Below are positions 16,618 through 25,202 of a stretch of 64,000 nucleotides of DNA, piece by piece. The notes beneath the pieces are model-generated. The model saw only the letters and a list, made by a program, of their open reading frames with translations. It was not told the DNA's origin and made no database searches. The stretch comes from a virus. The first letter of the stretch is position 1; each line of letters opens with the position of its first letter. The stretch spans positions 1 through 64,000 of IMG/VR virus record IMGVR_UViG_3300030098_004363. One strand, 5' to 3'. The translations under genes and the position numbers were made by a program.

Positions 16618-17351
16618 GCTTCACCTGATCTTATTTCTTCTAAAGTCCATTGCTGGTAAGCCAACCCATAAAAAAAGTCACGATCCATAGGTGGATTTTC
16701 TATCTCTGATATTTCCCCAAGCTTTCTTGCTGGGTTAGTGAAGATAGTAGGGACTCCTTCTAATAGAGCTGTTATCCCTGCGTTTGAATGATCTGTCACC
16801 AAAGCCCATGCATTTGGCAAGACCCTTTCTAGCGGTGTTTCATTTTTGATAGAGACGACTATCTCTCTATCCGTATATTTTTTAATTTCTGCGACGGTGT
16901 CTCTTAACCAGTCATGCATACCCCAATGATCTGCCATGTATTTTGATGGGGGTACTACTATTATGTGATTGCCAGTCTTTCTCCAGTCTTTCAGTTGCAA
17001 GCCTTGCATTTTTAATCTAGCAAACCTGTCTGAATTACACTTACTAAGCCCGTCGTGCCAGAAGTTGTTTTTAGTGATCCTGTAATAACCGTCATACGCT
17101 TCTGGTGTGCTTGATCTAAAAAAGTAACCGTGATCAATATGCCAGTAATCCTTTGCGGCTTTTATTGCTTCTCCACACCCTCTAAGTATGCCATAGCTGG
17201 CTACGCGAGGAACAATTATCTTCCTCTTTGCTAGTTCTTGAAGCTTAAATATATTTATGACTCCGCCACCGCAGCCTTCAGCGAACGCTCTGCCGACAAC
17301 TTTGCTTCTTTCGTGTGTTGTCAAGATGGTTTTTGGCGGAGATACTGCCAT
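16587..17351 (-). CDS. GT-B glycosyltransferase-like protein, capsule type (paralog 2)
   Basis: 254 residues. YTDREIVVSIKNETP and VTDHSNAGITALLEGVPTIF repeat the motif order of the two other capsule-type GT-B genes in the locus. The N-terminal half is shorter than in the others, and it contains GYFFRSSTPEAYDGYYRI, as in paralog 3. A C-terminal AYQQWTLEEIRSGEAW also matches paralog 3 (SYAEWSLEEMRQGLPW). The role is probably transfer of a sugar or sugar phosphate. It overlaps the methyltransferase gene by 31 bases and lies one base downstream of the preceding transferase gene. Confidence 0.6.
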   Translation of the reverse strand: MAVSPPKTILTTHERSKVVGRAFAEGCGGGVINIFKLQELAKRKIIVPRVASYGILRGCGEAIKAAKDYWHIDHGYFFRSSTPEAYDGYYRITKNNFWHDGLSKCNSDRFARLKMQGLQLKDWRKTGNHIIVVPPSKYMADHWGMHDWLRDTVAEIKKYTDREIVVSIKNETPLERVLPNAWALVTDHSNAGITALLEGVPTIFTNPARKLGEISEIENPPMDRDFFYGLAYQQWTLEEIRSGEAWNYLGDTKH

Positions 17352-17352
17352 T

Positions 17353-18129
17353 CTATCGTGGATCTTTAGAACCTTTCATAGATGGTAAACCGTGTTCTTT
17401 CCAGTGTATTCCTTTTTTGTGTACTAAATATTCAGCAAAAGGTCCATGTTCTACGACATTGTTTTCTTGGACATCTACAATGTCTCTGGTTGCTATATTT
17501 GTATATTCTTCAACGACCATTCTAAATACATAACCGTCATCCCACCTAAGATATTTTCTAAACTCACCACTCCTGAACTTATTAATAACAATACTTAAGA
17601 GTAAGACCCCCTCTTCTTTTAAGTTAAATCCAATTATACCGGACTCTATCCCAGTGCCTGACTTTTTCCTGTGAGGACCTAAGTGATAGAACATAGAGTG
17701 ACCGCTAAATATCTCCTCTATCTTTGATCCGGGCAGATGTTTATTTACCACCGTGTCGCTATCTAGGAATACTATAGCTTCGTAGTCTGACTTATTATCC
17801 ATAGCCGCGTTGAGTGCTACTATCTTTCTAAACCACTGAGAAGCTCTTTGATTGAATTTGGTTTTTTCCTCATAGACACCTTCAAATTTACCACCAAGCT
17901 CAACAGGTATAATGTCCTCGTTTTCCTTTAACCATGAAGAAAGAAAGTTATCTTGTTCTAAGTCATGAAAAATAAACTTTCTATGGTGGGGAATAACTGC
18001 GTCTAGACCGTCTTCGTGAGCAATAAGTAAATCGCCTTCCGTCTTATACTTGACGAAAGATTCAATCATGTCTCTTCCGGTTGCGTTGTACAGTTTGTTG
18101 TTAAAAGTAGTTACGTATAGGATTTTCAT
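17353..18129 (-). CDS. GT-A glycosyltransferase (GT8-like)
   Basis: 258 residues. IVFLDSDTVVNK near residue 120 is a DxD metal-binding site, and WFRKIVALNAAMD before it is the pattern of the GT8/GT-A helix. The second half has GIESGIIGFNLK, a segment common in retaining GT8 enzymes. It adds a hexose or related sugar to an unknown acceptor. 29 bases separate it from the next gene upstream, the longest gap in this part of the operon. Confidence 0.65.
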   Translation of the reverse strand: MKILYVTTFNNKLYNATGRDMIESFVKYKTEGDLLIAHEDGLDAVIPHHRKFIFHDLEQDNFLSSWLKENEDIIPVELGGKFEGVYEEKTKFNQRASQWFRKIVALNAAMDNKSDYEAIVFLDSDTVVNKHLPGSKIEEIFSGHSMFYHLGPHRKKSGTGIESGIIGFNLKEEGVLLLSIVINKFRSGEFRKYLRWDDGYVFRMVVEEYTNIATRDIVDVQENNVVEHGPFAEYLVHKKGIHWKEHGLPSMKGSKDPR

Positions 18130-18158
18130 GACATGCCTGACAAGTTTTCTGAGGTTGA

Positions 18159-18839
18159 TTATAACGTATGTTTAAATCCGTATATCATTAAGCATTTATT
18201 ATCTACTGGTATTCTACTCGCCCCAATGGACTCTAGAAGGTCGCAGCATAGGTCTTTGTCTTGGTCTATCTCAAAAACAACAACTGGCTTCCACTTTTTC
18301 ATGGTTTCTACAGCGCCTTTGAGTATTCGTAGTTCGTGACCCTGTGTGTCGATTTTGATTAAACCAACTTCACGAAAGTTGTGAGAATCCAATGTTCTTA
18401 CCTCAACGGAATCTTCAGGCTTAAACTTTACACCTTTGATCTCATCTTGGTAAAGTATTTTGCAGTCGCCACAATTTTTAACACCTAAAAGCAAGTTTCC
18501 ATGAGTTCGTGTTTCCCCTAACCCATGACTGTACAAATTGATATTATCTAATTCCTTAACGTTTTCTGTAAAGCACTCTCTGTTTTTTTCAGCTGGCTCA
18601 AACGCTTCTACTGTTGTAAACAGATCAGACATTGGTCTACTCCATATACCAACATTAGCTCCGGCATCGACAAAAGTTCCAAAATTAGTGACATGCTCTA
18701 AGGCTGCTTTTCTAACTCGTCTTTCATAGTAAAGATCCGTATGTGTAGGGTCGGAGTCTTTCTTTTTTCTTTCGTTTATTTTTCTTGTTATAAGTTGGTC
18801 CCCGTCAGGAACGCACCATACATCATTTATCCTGTGCAT
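18159..18839 (-). CDS. FkbM-type methyltransferase
   Basis: 226 residues. FVDAGANVGIWS is motif I, AFEPAEKNRECF follows with the acidic residue of strand 2, and LIKIDTQGHELRILKGA is the FkbM signature. FkbM-family enzymes methylate hydroxyls of glycans and other products. It overlaps the upstream GT-B gene and is the second of three methyltransferases in this locus. Confidence 0.8.
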   Translation of the reverse strand: MHRINDVWCVPDGDQLITRKINERKKKDSDPTHTDLYYERRVRKAALEHVTNFGTFVDAGANVGIWSRPMSDLFTTVEAFEPAEKNRECFTENVKELDNINLYSHGLGETRTHGNLLLGVKNCGDCKILYQDEIKGVKFKPEDSVEVRTLDSHNFREVGLIKIDTQGHELRILKGAVETMKKWKPVVVFEIDQDKDLCCDLLESIGASRIPVDNKCLMIYGFKHTL

Positions 18840-19803
18840 GTTTTAAATTACTCCTTAAGTGTTTCCAAGGCAGTCCCTGTCTCATTTCTTCCAAAGACCA
18901 TTCGGCATATGACATGTCATAAAGCCACTGAGTTCTGCTCGGTTTTTCTGGATCTTCTATTTTTTTGATTGTATGTCCGGCAACGTCATAAGCTAAACAA
19001 ATTGGATCTTCTGTTATAACTGGTATACCATTAAATACTGCATCAACAGCGCCGTTAGACGTTCTTGTTATAGCGCACCAAGCATTTTTTAAATCATCTT
19101 TAATCGGGACTTCTCTAGCGTCGGTAAGAGTAATATCATGAACTCCTTCTGGAGGTCTAATTCTATTTCTTATTTCTTTATCACCTACCGGATGCGTTCT
19201 AAAGACAATTGGTCTATCGGTATACTCTCTCACCCTTTTTACCAAATTATGGTAGTAATCTGTTGGGTCAGTCCACATGTTGGACATGGGGTCGCTCTCA
19301 GTTCCTACATGCGCCAAGCCAGCGCCGTAATGTGTCTGGCCAATAATGAGAACGTGATCTCCAGATGGTCTCCACTCTTTAATTCTCAATCTTCTTTTTT
19401 TAAATCTATCTCTTGGGCTGTTTTCGTTGTAGAAGCTTGCTCCTCTTTTAATTCCGTCAACACCTATAGAAAAATATCTCTCATCCACATTTCTATTTCT
19501 GTCATCACTCAAAATTCCGCAATCAAGCATTATTCTTTGACGGCCAAGTTCTATCATTTTGTTTTTTATAGCGACCCTCATGTAACCTTCTTCAGCCATA
19601 CCATTAGGATCTGAATGAAAGCACAATGACTCATATCTTGTAACTTCGGCTATTTGAAAAGAAATATCGCATTTTTCAAGCTTATGTAAGTCACGTTTTG
19701 ATTTTATTATCTCAACATGATCTCCAGAATCGACAACGCCCTGAGTAAAGGATTCCATTATCTGGTCTGTTCTTCTCTTTGTGTAACATATAGCTACCTT
19801 CAT
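18823..19803 (-). CDS. GT-B glycosyltransferase-like protein, capsule type (paralog 3)
   Basis: 326 residues, the longest of three related genes. The N-terminal Rossmann start (VAICYTKRRTDQIM) and the C-terminal YTDRPIVFRTHP and ITRTSNGAVDAVFNGIPVI fit the capsule-polysaccharide GT-B type. TRPIV..HP and the Ser/Asn helix are the nucleotide-binding parts. The tail ends like paralog 2 (WSLEEMRQGLPWKHL). It shares an A between the upstream stop and its own start (TAATG), showing tight coupling with the GT-A gene upstream. Confidence 0.6.
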   Translation of the reverse strand: MKVAICYTKRRTDQIMESFTQGVVDSGDHVEIIKSKRDLHKLEKCDISFQIAEVTRYESLCFHSDPNGMAEEGYMRVAIKNKMIELGRQRIMLDCGILSDDRNRNVDERYFSIGVDGIKRGASFYNENSPRDRFKKRRLRIKEWRPSGDHVLIIGQTHYGAGLAHVGTESDPMSNMWTDPTDYYHNLVKRVREYTDRPIVFRTHPVGDKEIRNRIRPPEGVHDITLTDAREVPIKDDLKNAWCAITRTSNGAVDAVFNGIPVITEDPICLAYDVAGHTIKKIEDPEKPSRTQWLYDMSYAEWSLEEMRQGLPWKHLRSNLKHAQDK

Positions 19804-20465
19804 TAGAGATAACTCCTCCAGAGTTCAGCATAGTCTACATCTTGCCAGTTCTCAAACCACGGACCACCATTCGTAAAGTGTATTACTGCGGGTGGAGTTT
19901 CGGGTTTATCATACTCACCCTCTAACCAATTCCACTCAAGAGGCAGTTCTCCAATCTCTTCGTCTTTGAGAAATTGAAATCTATGTAAGAACGCGCCAGA
20001 CTCTCCGCTAACTATGTCTTTTGTTAGTGCCTTGTTAGATGGGTGTCCGCAATTCCACAAAATACAGCTAGACCAGTTTTTTCTTGGGTAAGAAACCTGT
20101 TTTTGTCCGTCCATCTTCACAGCGTTTCTGGGTACATAATCATGTTTGACGCACATCAGTGCATATTTGTCATCTGTCATGGAGAACAATTCAGCCACGT
20201 CTTTCGTAAATAGAAAGTCGCAATCTATAAACAATGCCCAGCCGTTGTAATCCGCTAGATATGGTGTTAAAAACCTAGTGTAAGTAAACTCCACGGAACC
20301 AGCTTCTGGTTGCGGTCTGTAATATTCGCCAGTATCAATAAGTGTATCTCTAACAATTGGCGTAATGTCGAGTTCTTGTGATGCGTGTTCTTTTAGAGAT
20401 TTGACACAAACATTATAGGCATCAACTTCTCTACTATCCCATCCGATAAAAACTTTAAGTGTCAT
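19803..20465 (-). CDS. GT-A glycosyltransferase
   Basis: 220 residues. VFIGWDSREVDAYNV at the start, FTYTRFLTPYL in the middle and ALFIDCDFLF (a DxD motif) are typical of small bacterial and phage GT-A transferases with a GT8-like core. The C-terminus has PPAVIHFTNGGPW, where the His-x-x-x-G loop would close the nucleotide site. It transfers a sugar from a nucleotide donor; donor and acceptor are unknown. It starts 10 bases inside the gene encoding the HAD-nucleotidyltransferase fusion. Confidence 0.7.
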   Translation of the reverse strand: MTLKVFIGWDSREVDAYNVCVKSLKEHASQELDITPIVRDTLIDTGEYYRPQPEAGSVEFTYTRFLTPYLADYNGWALFIDCDFLFTKDVAELFSMTDDKYALMCVKHDYVPRNAVKMDGQKQVSYPRKNWSSCILWNCGHPSNKALTKDIVSGESGAFLHRFQFLKDEEIGELPLEWNWLEGEYDKPETPPAVIHFTNGGPWFENWQDVDYAELWRSYL

Positions 20466-21831
20466 TTAAAAATACCTCTAAGTCCTCTGGCGTTCCGAGA
20501 CCCCACATTTTGTCGATGTCGAACACCTTAATTTTTTTCTTGTCTTCTATAGCTTCGTTAAATACAGGGCAAACATAAAACTCGTTGTTTACCCGTCTGT
20601 CTTTTGCAATCATTTGCTCGGCATATTTTACATAGTCGCTACCTTTAGACCAGTAATATACGCCCACCGTTGCCTTGTTGCTGATCGGTTTCTTTTCAGC
20701 AACTTCGGAAACAAACCCATCTTTATCAAGCTTTGCAAAGCTCCACTTTGGATGAACCGATTCAAAAGTTAAAATTCCTCCATCTACACCAGAAGCTTGC
20801 ATTGAATATAAAAACTCATTGCTATTCCAGTCAATAAACTGATCAGAATTTGCTGTTAAAAGCGGCTCATCGTTGTTGATAAATTCTTTTGCCAACAATG
20901 TCGTGCAAGCCGCACCTTCAGTCACTCCGTCAACTTGAACTATTTCACAATTAGGAGCTATCAAGTTAAGTAGGTACTGAAGATTGTATTTTTCATAGTG
21001 ACTTTTTTGAACTATAAATATATGCTGAGCATCAATGTTCAAATTTTCAACGACAACTTGTATCATGGGCTTGCCGTTTACTTCAATAAGTGGCTTAGGA
21101 AAGGTATATCCCGCTTTCTCAAAACGAGAGCCAGCTCCAGCCATTGGTATCAAAACTTTCATATTTCCACCCTGCCATTTAGGTCTTATTGGTTGATGCT
21201 TACATTCAGCTTTTTCTATAGCTTTATGTATGTTATCTAATCTTACGTCTTCTAGACCTTTTACGCCTAAAACATTTCCTCCAGATTTTGCAGCCGCCTC
21301 TCTGCCTATATGAGAGTCTTCTACAATTAAGCATTCTTCTGGGTTAACTCCAGCATGTATCATGCATTTTAGATATATTTCAGAGTGTGGTTTTGGGTTT
21401 TTTACATCTTCATTGGAAAAGTATTCATCTATATATTCTAGGTAGCCTGCCTTTAAAAGCATTAGCTTTACACTAGACCTTATTGAATTTGAAGCGCAGT
21501 ATATCTTATACCCATCGCTGCTAAGCCTTCTTAGTACCATGCATATACCAGCATGTGAAAAGGGACTAACCACGTCTGATATTACTTTTTGTGTGCATTT
21601 TTGTTTTTCTTGCCAAACCTCTGTATGTATATTGGTTGGCAATCCCTTTTCTTTGGACAGTTTGGCCAGTTTCTTTTTTGTAGGAAGTCCGTCATAGGAA
21701 GAAAGGTGTTCTTCAAGCGATATTACATATTCTTCTCCAAATTTAGCCAAAGCTCTATTTAAAGCTTCGTAATGTATATTTCTAGCTTCTACTAATACAC
21801 CGTCAAGATCAAATATTATAACTTTTATCAT
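20455..21831 (-). CDS. HAD phosphatase fused to sugar nucleotidyltransferase
   Basis: 458 residues in two enzymes. Residues 1-~210 are a HAD hydrolase or beta-phosphoglucomutase-like domain: FDLDGVL with the catalytic Asp8 and Asp10, the CASNSIRS motif, KPHSEIYLK (Lys) and VEDSHIG (acidic pair). Residues 224-458 are a nucleotidyltransferase: LIPMAGAGSRF with the signature GXGXR loop, PKPLIEV, and TANSDQFIDW as the DxD-like metal site. The pair would prepare an activated sugar by phosphate handling followed by nucleotide transfer. An ATG with AGGGTGG upstream lies exactly at the domain boundary, so the second enzyme may also be translated alone. It overlaps the next gene by ATGA. Confidence 0.8.
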   Translation of the reverse strand: MIKVIIFDLDGVLVEARNIHYEALNRALAKFGEEYVISLEEHLSSYDGLPTKKKLAKLSKEKGLPTNIHTEVWQEKQKCTQKVISDVVSPFSHAGICMVLRRLSSDGYKIYCASNSIRSSVKLMLLKAGYLEYIDEYFSNEDVKNPKPHSEIYLKCMIHAGVNPEECLIVEDSHIGREAAAKSGGNVLGVKGLEDVRLDNIHKAIEKAECKHQPIRPKWQGGNMKVLIPMAGAGSRFEKAGYTFPKPLIEVNGKPMIQVVVENLNIDAQHIFIVQKSHYEKYNLQYLLNLIAPNCEIVQVDGVTEGAACTTLLAKEFINNDEPLLTANSDQFIDWNSNEFLYSMQASGVDGGILTFESVHPKWSFAKLDKDGFVSEVAEKKPISNKATVGVYYWSKGSDYVKYAEQMIAKDRRVNNEFYVCPVFNEAIEDKKKIKVFDIDKMWGLGTPEDLEVFLNDT

Positions 21832-22493
21832 CCGTATTTCTTACCCCTAAGAAGCATAGGAAAATTAATTCTATTAACTGGCACATTATTATAATCTAAG
21901 TGATATCTTAGTATGTATTCTGGATGTATCATTATGCCGTTTTTAGCATAGTACTCTACGTTGTTATATACAGAATTGTATACGTTCATATCTTCTACAG
22001 AACCAAACGCAAATGAATCTTGGTATCCACCTCTTCCATCAAGACCTTTTGGTATAACTAGATTTGTATATGAAATTTCTAGCTCTTCGTTTGTTATTGG
22101 TCTTTCGTATTCTATTTCTGTTCTGCATCTAAAAACAACATCATAGTTTTCTTTGTTTATCTGCTGATAACACTGCATATTTGTATAAAACATACACATC
22201 ATTCTTTCAGCGCTGGTCTCTGGAGCTTTTGTACGGAAGGAAAAGTTTTTGTCTTTTAGAAACTCATCACAGCTTTCAAGAATCAAAGATTTTGGTTTGT
22301 ACAATTCTAAGAATTCTTCTACAGTACCGTCCTCAGAGAACCTCTTGGTTACATCATTTTCATTTCGCTTTTCAAAATCCCAGCCATAGACGAAGAGATC
22401 TGCGTCTGTAGGATCTATTATGTTTTTAAAAAGTGAGTCTCGGCTTCTAACAAAGCTTCTTAGTTGTCCAGAAAGACAAACCGCAACTTTCAT
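21828..22493 (-). CDS. Glycosyltransferase-like protein, CLSGQLR type
   Basis: 221 residues. VAVCLSGQLRSF at the N-terminus followed by LFVYGWDFEK and DVVFRCRTEIEY is the pattern of a family of uncharacterised proteins in viral and bacterial glycan clusters (CLSGQxR, then a strand ending in R-x-D/E). It is probably a GT-A-like transferase, with RTE in place of the DxD. The role is inferred from context only. ATGA overlaps occur at both ends. Confidence 0.5.
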   Translation of the reverse strand: MKVAVCLSGQLRSFVRSRDSLFKNIIDPTDADLFVYGWDFEKRNENDVTKRFSEDGTVEEFLELYKPKSLILESCDEFLKDKNFSFRTKAPETSAERMMCMFYTNMQCYQQINKENYDVVFRCRTEIEYERPITNEELEISYTNLVIPKGLDGRGGYQDSFAFGSVEDMNVYNSVYNNVEYYAKNGIMIHPEYILRYHLDYNNVPVNRINFPMLLRGKKYG

Positions 22494-23212
22494 AGCTTAT
22501 TTCTTTCAATCCTGTTTTGTTCACAATTACTGAACAAACCTTTGTCGTGTATGATTTTGGGCATAACATAGCAAGTATTCATTTCTTGATGTATCCCTGA
22601 GTTTAGCTGTGAGTCTATTGGATTTTTAGGCTCAAGCTCTATGAGTTTGTTTAAGATAGTTTTATTGATAATAACGCCGTGCATTCCGCCGCAAGTGAAG
22701 TGTGCTTCCGACACGGTTCCCAATGCCACCCCTCCATTCTCATTGTATATTCTTTCAACTGTCTTATTCCAAGGATCGTCAGCCTCTCCTATCCACCAAC
22801 CAAGAAAAAACATATCAAAAACAAAAGGTCTTTTGTTGTTCTCTTCGTACTGATGTGCTATTTGTTCCACCTTAGACATTACATCATCAAATCTCTCTGT
22901 AAAATAAGCATCGTCTTCAAGAAGTAAAAAACGATTTAGCCCCTGTTCTTTTGCTCTTTTGAATATTTCAATATGTGACATGAAAGCGTTGTAGTGTCTG
23001 ATTTTAGTGGTGTCATTTCCATAACTCCAATCAGAAAGATCTGCGTCTTCAACGTCTATTCTATCGTACATATCTGGGTCTAATGTTTTGCCATCACCAA
23101 CGATAAACTTTTCAAACTCAATACCCTTCGACTCGCACTGTCTTTGTAGGTCTTCCCATTCGTCTTTTCGTTTGTCTAAACATAGACATATAGCTTTTTC
23201 TATTCCGAGCAT
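22490..23212 (-). CDS. Glycosyltransferase family 25-like protein
   Basis: 240 residues. CLCLDKRKDEWEDLQRQ opens the GT25 pattern, AFMSHIEIFKRAKEQGLNRFLLLEDDAYF gives the conserved helix and the ED-D metal site, and GGMHGVIINK follows. GT25 enzymes add galactose or glucose to lipopolysaccharide core or capsule. The spacing of these motifs is normal for the family, and the protein is about its usual size. Confidence 0.75.
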   Translation of the reverse strand: MLGIEKAICLCLDKRKDEWEDLQRQCESKGIEFEKFIVGDGKTLDPDMYDRIDVEDADLSDWSYGNDTTKIRHYNAFMSHIEIFKRAKEQGLNRFLLLEDDAYFTERFDDVMSKVEQIAHQYEENNKRPFVFDMFFLGWWIGEADDPWNKTVERIYNENGGVALGTVSEAHFTCGGMHGVIINKTILNKLIELEPKNPIDSQLNSGIHQEMNTCYVMPKIIHDKGLFSNCEQNRIERNKL

Positions 23213-24255
23213 TTTTTCATTTCTTCTAAAAGATATTTTGCCATAGATTCTGTAGTTAAGTATTTTTTTGTATACTCTCTAAAATCTCTTAGCAGATTTT
23301 CATATTCCGCGTTGTTGAAATTTGGATAGTCTATATAACCTCTGGCTGAACCATCTTGTATAGCTTTAGACGTTCCTATAAACGTGTCTTCTTCTGGATC
23401 AAAAGGTTTTTTTGTTCCGGGCATGACTCCAGACATTTTTTTTGCTTTTACGCAAAGGTCTTTAGGAAATCTAAACATGCTTTTTGGAGGACATTTTTCT
23501 ATGTCTGTAAAGTAAGGAACAGAACCGGCTGCTAATATTTCATAATGTCGCATACAATCCCAAGACTCCTCAAGAACATGCTCTCTGCCTTTTTTACACG
23601 TATAAGCAAAGTAACTTTCTTCGTACATATCATAGTAGTCTTTTTCATTATCATAAATGTAAGACTTCATATGCGGATCGTCAAAGTGACCATACGCTGG
23701 AACTAGCGGAGCAAAATCAATCTGTTTTGTCTTACCGCCTAAAGGTCGCAGCTTTTCTTTAGGTATAGAAAATGAGATGGGCTTTGCTTGGCTTGTTTCT
23801 TCGTTTATCTCTCTTTTAAAGAACGGAACTAAAGATATTAAAGAGGTGTCGGTGTAGGGTCTATCCCATCCATCTATCAGGCAAACTCTGTTGGCTGGGT
23901 AAAATTCAAGAACCTTCTTTATAATACCCTTTGCCGTGTTCCAGTCTTGAACCATAGTGTGATGCATAGGACAGATAACATAGTCAAAATATCTGCTTTG
24001 TATCTTGCCGCCAATGTCATCCCTGTCAATCTTTATGTTTGGCAATAAACCATAAGTAGTAAAACCTTTGCCCCACAAGTGAGACAAAGATTCTGGATGG
24101 GCATCATTGTAGACATGCCACATTCTGTAGCCGTCTATGAGATCTTCACCTAACAAAGATCTGAGACCATGAAAGAGAGTGTCTGTCAGATAGTCTCCAG
24201 CCTGTCTTGACGAAATGGCTTGTTGTTGTATTAGTGGGTAGTAGAGTACTTTCAT
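23200..24255 (-). CDS. Exostosin-like glycosyltransferase
   Basis: 351 residues. ESWDCMRHYEILAAGSVPYFTDIEKCPP around residues 230-257 is the WDxxRHYE...AGxVP pattern of exostosin-like (GT47-type) nucleotide-binding domains. The N-terminal half is a Rossmann-like domain beginning VLYYPLIQQQ. It probably adds a sugar to a glycan chain. ATGA overlaps couple it to the epimerase upstream. Confidence 0.55.
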   Translation of the reverse strand: MKVLYYPLIQQQAISSRQAGDYLTDTLFHGLRSLLGEDLIDGYRMWHVYNDAHPESLSHLWGKGFTTYGLLPNIKIDRDDIGGKIQSRYFDYVICPMHHTMVQDWNTAKGIIKKVLEFYPANRVCLIDGWDRPYTDTSLISLVPFFKREINEETSQAKPISFSIPKEKLRPLGGKTKQIDFAPLVPAYGHFDDPHMKSYIYDNEKDYYDMYEESYFAYTCKKGREHVLEESWDCMRHYEILAAGSVPYFTDIEKCPPKSMFRFPKDLCVKAKKMSGVMPGTKKPFDPEEDTFIGTSKAIQDGSARGYIDYPNFNNAEYENLLRDFREYTKKYLTTESMAKYLLEEMKKCSE

Positions 24256-25202
24256 TTGCTTCTCTTTACTACATCAAAGATGACATCTTTTGATTTAGGA
24301 AACTTAGGATTCCAACCCGCAGATTTTAACAATGTGTTACTAGCTCTAATAATTCTATTATCGCCTTTCCAGTTTGCTTCTTCTCCAAGCCACTTTATAG
24401 GCTTTTGTATTTCTAGAGCAGACATTGCTGCTTCCGCAACTTCCTCAACTGTAATTGAATCATCAGGAACTACGTTAAATACCTTGCCTTTTGCATCTTG
24501 TGTACCAAGAAGTATCAGTGCTTCTACCACATCGTCTATATGACAGAAAGGTTTGGTAGATCCGGGATAAGAGCCTAAAGCTTCTAGATTTGGGTTGTCG
24601 CTTTTTATTTTTCTTATGAAGTCTTTTATGATTCCATGAGTCAGTCCGGAGCCTACGGTCGCGCACAATCTAGCAGAAACCCCATCTATTTTGCCTGAAG
24701 ATGTATATGACTCAATTATGCTCTCAGAAGCCCTCTTGGTCATTCCATAAATTGAAGTTGGCTTGCAGGCAGAGGATTCTTTGTATTTTCTGTCAGGGCT
24801 TGGTGAATTAAAAATCCAATCGCCATAAACTATGACAGAAGAAGCCAAGACAACCTTACATCCTTCAGGCGCGTAATGAGCTATTTTTTGTGTACTTACG
24901 GTGTTGTCTAAAATAATGCCATGTGGGTTTTCATCGTCAGGCTTTACTACAGCGTTGCTTGCTAAGTGATATATTAAATCAGGCTTGTGCTGCTTGCATA
25001 TGTTCTCAAAAATGTAGTAGCTATCTTTTGACCTGTCTACTTCGCCAAGGTCTAACGCATAGTGATCGCTAAGTTTAACGTCTCTTTTGGTTATCATTAT
25101 TGGACGGCGGGATACTGTAATCAGTTCGTGTCCAAGAAGTTTTAATTGCAAACAAAGATGCTTTCCTATGAATCCGGTCGATCCAGTCACAAGTATTTTC
25201 AT
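24252..25202 (-). CDS. NAD-dependent sugar epimerase/dehydratase (SDR)
   Basis: 316 residues. GSTGFIG binds NAD, HLASNAVVKPD and ASSVIVYG give the catalytic Ser, and IYGMTKRASE gives the Tyr and Lys, so the catalytic residues are complete. TKPFCHIDDVVEA and the C-terminal NVVPDDSITVEEV are typical of UDP-glucose 4-epimerase-like enzymes. The substrate is an unknown nucleotide sugar. It is one of several SDR enzymes in this locus and lies between two transferases. Confidence 0.8.
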   Translation of the reverse strand: MKILVTGSTGFIGKHLCLQLKLLGHELITVSRRPIMITKRDVKLSDHYALDLGEVDRSKDSYYIFENICKQHKPDLIYHLASNAVVKPDDENPHGIILDNTVSTQKIAHYAPEGCKVVLASSVIVYGDWIFNSPSPDRKYKESSACKPTSIYGMTKRASESIIESYTSSGKIDGVSARLCATVGSGLTHGIIKDFIRKIKSDNPNLEALGSYPGSTKPFCHIDDVVEALILLGTQDAKGKVFNVVPDDSITVEEVAEAAMSALEIQKPIKWLGEEANWKGDNRIIRASNTLLKSAGWNPKFPKSKDVIFDVVKRSK

